Source: Verrucomicrobiota bacterium JB024 | Lineage (GTDB): Bacteria; Verrucomicrobiota; Verrucomicrobiia; Opitutales; Cerasicoccaceae | DNA length: 38,240 nt | Reading direction: 5' to 3' | Assembly (NCBI GenBank): GCA_030673825.1 | Contig: JAUTCS010000082.1 | Coordinates: 1-38,240 of the forward strand | In this document: piece by piece, positions 33,565 through 38,240 of the stretch | Layout of the letters: each line of letters begins with the position of its first letter | How positions within the stretch are numbered: the first letter of the stretch is position 1 | Notes under the pieces: generated by a model | Seen by the model: only the letters and a program-made list of their open reading frames with translations | Databases searched by the model: none | Told to the model about the DNA's origin: nothing | Program-made: the position numbers and the translations under genes

Positions 33565-34755
33565 TTAGCTTAACTCCGCAGCACTTACCTTACGGACGGC
33601 CCGCACGAAGTGCTCCAGCCCGGCCCGCCAGACATCAGGCGGCGTGAGCAGGGACAGCACGGCGTGCGGGCTGGAAAAGTCGTAAAAATAGCCGGGATGG
33701 ATGCGCGTCCGGGTATCTTCGGCCAAGGTCTCGGTGAGACGGGTTTCGCGGATGTCGGGCGGCAGTGGGACCACCGCGTACCAACCTCCCTCGACGCGGG
33801 TCGGCAGCGGCAGGCGCGCGTCTGCTAGCTGTTTTTCCAGGTAAGAGAGATTGGTGGCAATGCGTTGACGGATTTGCGGCTGAATCGCCGCTTGGCGCTC
33901 CAGCAGAGCCGGGAGCACCTGTTGAACCGGTGTTGCCACGGACAGAAAAATGTCCGCGATCACCTCCAGCCGTCGACGGGCCTGCCGGAGTAGGCGGGCG
34001 TCCGCGCACTGCATGAGGGTCCAGGCCAGTTTCAGCTGTGGCAGCGCGAGAGACTTTGAAAGGCCGCCAAGGATAAAGGTCAGCGCCCCGGTGCGCCCGA
34101 CCACGCTGCGCACGGCGTCCGCCCCCGGCAGGTGTGGGTAATCGGAGAAAACCTCGTCGCAGATCAGGCTCAAGTTGTGGCGTTGGGCGAGCGCGTCCAG
34201 AAAGGCAAGGTCGTCCTCCCGCAGATAGGAACCGGTCGGGTTGTTCGGATTCACGATCAGGATCGCCCTCGTCTTGGGGCCGACGGCCCGCAGCAGCGCG
34301 TCCTGGTCGATGCGCCACAGTCCCCCGTCGTGCACGAGCGGGTAGGGCACAAGGCGGCAGTCGTTGACCTCGGCCAGCAACCCAAAGAGCGGGTAGCTCG
34401 GCGCGGGGGCGAGGATTTCGTCGCCGGGGTCGCAGAGCATCCGAAACAGATAATGGTACGCATCCGAGGTGCTGGCGGTCAGCATGATGTTGTCAGCGGA
34501 CGGTATAGCTTCGTCCCCGACATGGCTGGCAACAGCCTCGCGTGCAGCCCGCAGACCGAACGGCTCCGGCTCATAGCGCAGCAGGTCGCAGCCGCCGAAA
34601 AGCGCTGGCAGGTCCAACCCGCCGTAGTCGAACCCGCAGGCCGTGGGGTTCGAGACCGTGAGGTCGTACAGGTATTCGGGACTGTCGTCTTCGGTCAGAT
34701 TGATCTCATCAAGGTCCCACTGCGTGCGGGACGAGAAAGGCTGCTTGCCGGGCAT
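33565..34755 (-). CDS. PLP-dependent class I/II aminotransferase
   Basis: 396 aa from the ATG at 34755 (MPGKQPFSSRTQWDLDEINL). An open frame extends 27 codons further to an upstream start, but that leader lacks family character. Fold-type I features: LYDLTVSNPTACGFDYGG, RAAREAVASHVG, NIMLTASTSDAYHYLFRMLC, LAPAPSYPLFGLLA, ILIVNPNNPTGSYLREDDLA, LICDEVFSDYPH, and the PLP lysine in FILGGLSKSLALPQLKLAW. The substrate cannot be read from sequence: it resembles the broad class of alanine/aspartate-type aminotransferases. It is separated from the convergent orn by R3 and lies about 90 bp downstream of the HAD gene on the same strand. Confidence 0.9.
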   Translation of the reverse strand: MPGKQPFSSRTQWDLDEINLTEDDSPEYLYDLTVSNPTACGFDYGGLDLPALFGGCDLLRYEPEPFGLRAAREAVASHVGDEAIPSADNIMLTASTSDAYHYLFRMLCDPGDEILAPAPSYPLFGLLAEVNDCRLVPYPLVHDGGLWRIDQDALLRAVGPKTRAILIVNPNNPTGSYLREDDLAFLDALAQRHNLSLICDEVFSDYPHLPGADAVRSVVGRTGALTFILGGLSKSLALPQLKLAWTLMQCADARLLRQARRRLEVIADIFLSVATPVQQVLPALLERQAAIQPQIRQRIATNLSYLEKQLADARLPLPTRVEGGWYAVVPLPPDIRETRLTETLAEDTRTRIHPGYFYDFSSPHAVLSLLTPPDVWRAGLEHFVRAVRKVSAAELS

Positions 34756-34845
34756 AGGATTGATTGGGACCGTTTGATAAGGTCCTCCGTCGCAAAAAGC
34801 GAGCCCGCGCGGTATGTGCGCCACAGATTTTCCCAAACCCCGCGC

Positions 34846-35487
34846 TCAGGCCTTGAGGTCGAGCAGGTCGGCGGGGCGCTCCAGAATCCACTTGGGCTCG
34901 TAAAGTTTGAGAGCCTTTTTCGAGTTCGCCCCCCAGAGCACGCCCGCGCCTGGGATGTCGGCCTTGCGGGCGGCCTTCATGTCGCGGGCCTCGTCCCCGA
35001 CGAAAACCACGTCCACCGCCTCCAGCGTAAAGGTGCGCAGGATGGCCTTGAGGCTCTTGGCCTTGCCGGAGAGTTTGGGCACCGTGCTGACGAAGTCGAA
35101 GAAGTCGAGCCCGTGCATTTTCAGGAAAGCGCGGACGTTGACCTTGTCGTTGGAGGTGAGAATGCCCAGCACGGTCCAGCGCTTGCGCAGGGCGGGGAGG
35201 ACGGCGTCCATCCCGTCGATGGGGCGAATCTCGTCCATGCGAGCGGCCAGGAGGCGCTTTCCCTCCTTCAGGATCGCGGGCACCTTCAGCCGGGGCACCT
35301 GCTGGTGCTTGATAAACTGCGAAGTCGTCAGGTCGCGCAGCTTGTCGCGGTCGGCCTCCTTGACGGGGAGGTAGCCGTACTTGGGCGCGAGCTCGTTAAA
35401 AATCTCCCAGCCCAGATCGAGCGTGCTGGCGACGGTCCCGTCGAAGTCAAAAATCAGGCAGATGTCGGCTGGCGGTTGGCTGCTCAC
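34846..35487 (-). CDS. HAD-superfamily phosphatase, phosphoglycolate phosphatase-like
   Basis: 213 aa, soluble. HAD motif I is [11 protein letters not shown] (Asp14 nucleophile, Asp16). Motif II is [10 protein letters not shown] (the Thr/Ser after the second strand), motif III the Lys in [12 protein letters not shown], and motif [23 protein letters not shown] helical cap lies between motifs I and II (about 20-90), as in Gph and similar enzymes. The substrate is not known; clearing 2-phosphoglycolate or another small phosphate ester is possible. The ATG at 35487 follows the usual short leader [10 protein letters not shown]. It is divergent from xerC with a 100-bp gap. Confidence 0.88.
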   Translation of the reverse strand: MSSQPPADICLIFDFDGTVASTLDLGWEIFNELAPKYGYLPVKEADRDKLRDLTTSQFIKHQQVPRLKVPAILKEGKRLLAARMDEIRPIDGMDAVLPALRKRWTVLGILTSNDKVNVRAFLKMHGLDFFDFVSTVPKLSGKAKSLKAILRTFTLEAVDVVFVGDEARDMKAARKADIPGAGVLWGANSKKALKLYEPKWILERPADLLDLKA

Positions 35488-35549
35488 GGTGACGGTTACG
35501 TTAAGTCCCGCATCGGTTCCGGCGACACAAAAAGCCGCGTGTTACACAC

Positions 35550-35578
35550 TTGCGACATTCGGGGAGCGCGCCTACCAT
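35550..35578 (+). promoter_or_regulatory. Putative xerC promoter
   Basis: TTGCGA (35550-35555) and TACCAT (35573-35578) are separated by exactly 17 bp. The predicted start of transcription, near 35585, lies only a few bases before the TTG at 35588, so the message may be almost leaderless. Confidence 0.4.
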
Positions 35579-35587
35579 TTACCTCCG

Positions 35588-36517
35588 TTGAACGCCGAAC
35601 CCGAGTCCCCGCCGCTTCCGCCCGAAGCGGAGTCGTTTCTGCACCACCTGGCTGAGCAGAAGCGTTACTCTGCCCGCACCACGCGCAATTACCGCCAGGC
35701 GCTGGAACGCTTCGCGGGCTGGCTGCGGACGGAGCCCGCCGCACCCGCAAGCCTGCTCGGGGCCCAGACCCGGCACCTGCGCCGTTACCTGATGGACCTG
35801 CAAGGGGCCTTCGAGCGCCGTACGGTCAACCTACACCTCTCGGCCCTGCGGGCTTTTTACCGTCACCAGGTCCGCGAAGAGCGGATCGAGGCCAGCCCGC
35901 TGGCGGGCATTTCCGGCCCCAAACTCGAAAAATCGCTCCCGAAGTTTTTAACCGAAAAGCAGATCGCCCAGCTCCTGGCCGGGCCGACCCGCTTGCTGGA
36001 AAACGAGGCCATCGAGCCCTTTGCCGCGCTGCGGGACCGGCTCGTGATGGAGCTGCTCTACGGGGGCGGCTTCCGCGTGAGCGAGCTCTCGGACTTGAAC
36101 TACGGGCAGATCGACGAGGCCTCCGGTGTGGCCCGCATCCGGGGCAAGGGCGGCAAGGAGCGCCTCTGTCCGGTCGGCTCCGTTGCCATGGCCTGCCTGA
36201 AGGCGTTCCGGGCACAATACGCCCGCCACAGCAGCCCCCAGGACCCGGTGCTGATCACGGAGCAGGGAGCACGCTTTTCCGTCCGACGTATCCAGTTGAT
36301 GCTCAAGAAGTACCTCGACCTGGCCGGACTTCCGCACGACCTCACCCCGCACAAGATCCGCCACAGCTATGCGACCCACCTGCTTGACAATGGGGCGGAC
36401 TTGCGGCTGGTTCAGGAGTTATTGGGACACGCCAGTCTCTCGACGACGCAGATATACACCCACGTCAGTGTGGCCCGTCTCAAGGATATGCACAGCAAGG
36501 CCCACCCCCGCGCCTGA
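35588..36517 (+). CDS. xerC: Tyrosine recombinase XerC/XerD
   Basis: 309 aa from the TTG at 35588; no ATG or GTG gives a normal N-terminus, and the upstream part of the open frame has no family match. The core-binding SAM-like domain covers about 12-100 ([41 protein letters not shown]). The catalytic domain has all residues: Arg163 ([11 protein letters not shown]), Lys at 187-190 ([12 protein letters not shown]), His255 and Arg258 ([13 protein letters not shown]), His281 ([13 protein letters not shown]) and nucleophile Tyr290. Length and sequence fit a chromosomal dimer-resolution recombinase acting at dif with FtsK, not a phage or integron integrase. XerC or XerD cannot be told apart here; the symbol is the usual default. 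The TerB-like gene follows on the same strand. Confidence 0.9.
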   Translation: MNAEPESPPLPPEAESFLHHLAEQKRYSARTTRNYRQALERFAGWLRTEPAAPASLLGAQTRHLRRYLMDLQGAFERRTVNLHLSALRAFYRHQVREERIEASPLAGISGPKLEKSLPKFLTEKQIAQLLAGPTRLLENEAIEPFAALRDRLVMELLYGGGFRVSELSDLNYGQIDEASGVARIRGKGGKERLCPVGSVAMACLKAFRAQYARHSSPQDPVLITEQGARFSVRRIQLMLKKYLDLAGLPHDLTPHKIRHSYATHLLDNGADLRLVQELLGHASLSTTQIYTHVSVARLKDMHSKAHPRA

Positions 36518-36595
36518 GGAACCCATCACCTCAGCCGCTGTCTGAAGTCGAATCTCCCCCGACGCTCTCTTTTCTCTCCCCCCTCCGCCAGCCTG

Positions 36596-37507
36596 ATGCA
36601 GCGAGAAACTCCGATCACCAAGGCCCTTGCCCGCGTCCTCATGGCCGCGGCCTGGACTCAAGGCTCACTCCAGGAATCCGAGGCGGACGCCCTTAAGGAC
36701 CTGCTTTTCCAGCTCCCCGCGCTCAATGAGAGCGATTGGGAGGAGCTTCAGGAGCTCTTGGACAAACCCGTCTCGTCCCGCCGGGCCGAGCGTTACCAGC
36801 GTGAGTTCAGTGCGCTGCTGGCCGGAGAGGGGGCCCTGACTTTTGCCGCCTACGCGGTCGAGCGCGTCACGGGCACCGGGAGTGGGGCAGGGGCTCCGCC
36901 CGAGGCAAAGACCGTGGAGCAGATACGCACCTGCATCGGCCAGAGCGGGGACGACGCCCTGCTGTGCATGTACCAGCTCATCGAAGAACCGCTGCACGAG
37001 CGCCGCCAGGCCGACGAGCACGAACAACTGCACCGCCTGAGTGAGACCCAGACCTTTCTCGACGAGCGTATGGGCGGCATCCTGGCCGGTGATTGGCCAC
37101 AGCCGCTCAGCCCCGAGGAACTGCGCCGCCTCAGCCTCGCGGGCATCCTGCTGTCCTTTGTCATTCATGCCGACGAGCGTATCGACGAAAACGAGATTCT
37201 CACCGCCGAGAAATACCTCTGCGAGGCCTGGGGCCTGACCGAGGAAAAGGCGCAATTCGTCGTGCAGGTGTCGCTCTCGGACCGCATTGAGGGCATTGAC
37301 CTGATGCGCGTGTGCCGCTGGTTCTACGAGGCCACGAGCGAAGAGGAGCGCATCGGATTTCTGGAGGTGCTCTTCGATGTGGGTATCGCCGACGGTGCGC
37401 TGGATGACCGGGAAATCGACATAATCATGCTCATAGCCGCGGATCTGCGCTTCGATCAGCATCACTTCCAGGCCGCGCTGGAGCGCGTCCTCGCCGCGAA
37501 TTCCTAG
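36596..37507 (+). CDS. TerB-like helical protein, two-domain
   Basis: 303 aa, soluble and all-helical. The C-terminal half has the TerB-like pattern of paired acidic loops: LSFVIHADERIDENEILTAE (Asp/Glu loop), then EAWGLTEEKAQFVVQVSLS, MRVCRWFYEATSEEERIGFL, and LFDVGIADGALDDREIDIIM with a second DG-type loop. The N-terminal half (LMAAAWTQGSLQESEADALK, LFQLPALNESDWEELQEL) seems a weaker copy of the same unit. TerB/DjlA-like domains bind divalent metals and often act as membrane-associated stress scaffolds; the specific role here is not known. The ATG at 36596 follows xerC by 78 bp on the same strand. Confidence 0.72.
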   Translation: MQRETPITKALARVLMAAAWTQGSLQESEADALKDLLFQLPALNESDWEELQELLDKPVSSRRAERYQREFSALLAGEGALTFAAYAVERVTGTGSGAGAPPEAKTVEQIRTCIGQSGDDALLCMYQLIEEPLHERRQADEHEQLHRLSETQTFLDERMGGILAGDWPQPLSPEELRRLSLAGILLSFVIHADERIDENEILTAEKYLCEAWGLTEEKAQFVVQVSLSDRIEGIDLMRVCRWFYEATSEEERIGFLEVLFDVGIADGALDDREIDIIMLIAADLRFDQHHFQAALERVLAANS

Positions 37508-37576
37508 CCTTACGCGCACGATCGGAAGATTTTTTCCTTCCCATTGGCGGCAGTTTCGATGCAATGCCTGACCTTT

Positions 37577-38240
37577 ATGGCATTCGGTTTTATATTTTCC
37601 GGACAGGGCGCCCAGCAGGTAGGCATGGGCAAGAGCCTCTACGAGAACTCCGCCGCGGCGCGCGCGTGCTTTGACCAGGCGAAGGAGATCCTGCCTTTCG
37701 ACTTGAAGCAGCTCTGCTTCGAGGGCCCGGAAAACGAACTGACCCAGACCAAGGTCTGTCAGCCCGCGCTCTACGTGCATGGCTACAGCATCGTGGCCGC
37801 CCTGCGCGAGGCCGGAAAGCTGCCCGAAATCGCCGGGGCCGCCGGGCTCAGCCTGGGCGAGCTGACCGCCTATGCCGTCGCCGGAGTGTACGACTTCGAA
37901 ACCGGCCTGCGCATCGTGGCCGAACGCGGCCGCCTCATGCAGGAGTGCTGCGAGGCCACCGTCGGCACCATGGCCAGCCTCATCGGCGGCGATGTGCCCT
38001 CCGCTGAAAAGCTCGCCGCCGAATGCGACGTGGACCTGGGCAACCTCAACTGCCCCGGCCAGAGTGTGCTCTCCGGTGAAGTGGACAAGGTCAAGGCCGC
38101 CGTCGCCAAGGCCAAGGAAGCCGGCTTCAAAATGGCCGTCCCGCTCAAGGTCGCCGGTGCTTACCACAGCCGCCTGATGAAGCCCGCCGCCGAGAAGTTC
38201 GACGCCTTCCTCAAGTCGCTCCCACCCTTCAGCGCGCCCG
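37577..38240 (+). CDS. fabD: Malonyl-CoA:ACP transacylase FabD, cut by window end
   Basis: The frame is open to the last base, so about 221 residues of an expected 300 or so are visible. FabD moves malonyl from CoA to acyl carrier protein for fatty acid synthesis. Seen: FIFSGQGAQQVGMGKSLYEN (oxyanion QGxQ), VCQPALYVHGYSIVAALREA, the nucleophile motif GLSLGELTAYAVAGVYDFE, ERGRLMQECCEATVGTMASL, and the catalytic His in KVAGAYHSRLMKPAAEKF. The usual bacterial motif is GHSLGE; Leu in place of His is the form I recall from cyanobacterial and plant enzymes. I chose the ATG at 37577 (MAFGFIFSGQ); ATG at 37559 would add six residues (MQCLTF). It follows the TerB-like gene by 69 bp. Confidence 0.93.
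   Translation, partial: MAFGFIFSGQGAQQVGMGKSLYENSAAARACFDQAKEILPFDLKQLCFEGPENELTQTKVCQPALYVHGYSIVAALREAGKLPEIAGAAGLSLGELTAYAVAGVYDFETGLRIVAERGRLMQECCEATVGTMASLIGGDVPSAEKLAAECDVDLGNLNCPGQSVLSGEVDKVKAAVAKAKEAGFKMAVPLKVAGAYHSRLMKPAAEKFDAFLKSLPPFSAP

Noticed and set aside
35381-36517. XerC starting at the upstream ATG ([10 protein letters not shown]...)
   Set aside because: This would overlap the start of the HAD gene on the other strand and add 69 residues without family similarity; the TTG at 35588 gives the normal length.
35588-36517. The tyrosine recombinase as an integrase of a genomic island
   Set aside because: Size and sequence fit XerC/D, no tRNA or att-like direct repeats were seen, and the neighbours (HAD phosphatase, fabD) are ordinary chromosomal genes.
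36518-36595. Terminator between xerC and the TerB-like gene
   Set aside because: The gap is pyrimidine-rich but I found no convincing stem.

Overview
The window is a GC-rich, gene-dense stretch of chromosome from a Gram-negative bacterium (lpxB, O-antigen ligase-type protein, BatA-E operon). The mix of an archaeal/eukaryote-type ProRS, a MoxR-DUF58-DUF4381-BatA-BatB/C-BatD-BatE operon, a plant/cyanobacterial-like GLSLGE active site in FabD, few recognisable Shine-Dalgarno sites, and intergenic palindromes built from short tandem units suggests the Verrucomicrobiota, probably Opitutae. This assignment is inference from gene content; no marker was compared by search. Nearly all genes are core genes, and no prophage, complete IS or CRISPR array is visible.

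Layout. 1-5.0 kb (+): 3' part of lpxB, an alpha/beta hydrolase, proS with a terminator, an unrecognised 150-aa protein, a small exported protein, and on the minus strand a 62-aa lipoprotein. 5.03-7.0 kb (+): the small SRP RNA gene (ffs) followed by dnaX. 7.07-16.2 kb (-): a seven-gene operon moxR, DUF58, DUF4381-like, batA, fused batB-batC, batD, batE, mostly with 4-bp stop/start overlaps. 16.7-18.1 kb (-): glnA. 18.2-23.0 kb (+): an O-antigen-ligase/TPR membrane protein, a small exported protein and a CHASE2 adenylate cyclase. 23.2-29.2 kb: a thioredoxin-fold protein (-), then serS, tilS and ftsH (+). 29.5-32.3 kb (-): the ovothiol enzyme OvoA and 5-formyl-THF cyclo-ligase. 32.4-33.5 kb (+): apt and orn. 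33.6-35.5 kb (-): a class I/II aminotransferase and a HAD phosphatase. 35.6 kb to the end (+): a XerC/D recombinase, a TerB-like protein and the 5' part of fabD.

Two signals stand out. (1) A roughly 280-360-bp non-coding element, here called E, occurs three times (16383-16682, 25262-25544, 29164-29521), always in the same orientation and always against gene ends. It has hairpin-bearing terminal inverted repeats, four internal hairpins with compensatory base changes between copies, and a central segment that varies in sequence but still forms a hairpin. I do not recognise it as a known family; it may be a mobile repeat (MITE/BIME-like), a structured RNA, or both. (2) dnaX carries an A9 run immediately followed by TAA in the +1 frame. 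Slippage in either direction ends translation within 10 codons, just after the clamp-loader core, so a Thermus/E. coli-like tau/gamma switch is likely. The same DnaX has lost all four zinc-ligand cysteines.

Three further intergenic palindromes (1968-2036, 23084-23166, 33484-33562) differ in sequence but share one design: arms made of 8-11-bp tandem units, located at gene 3' ends.
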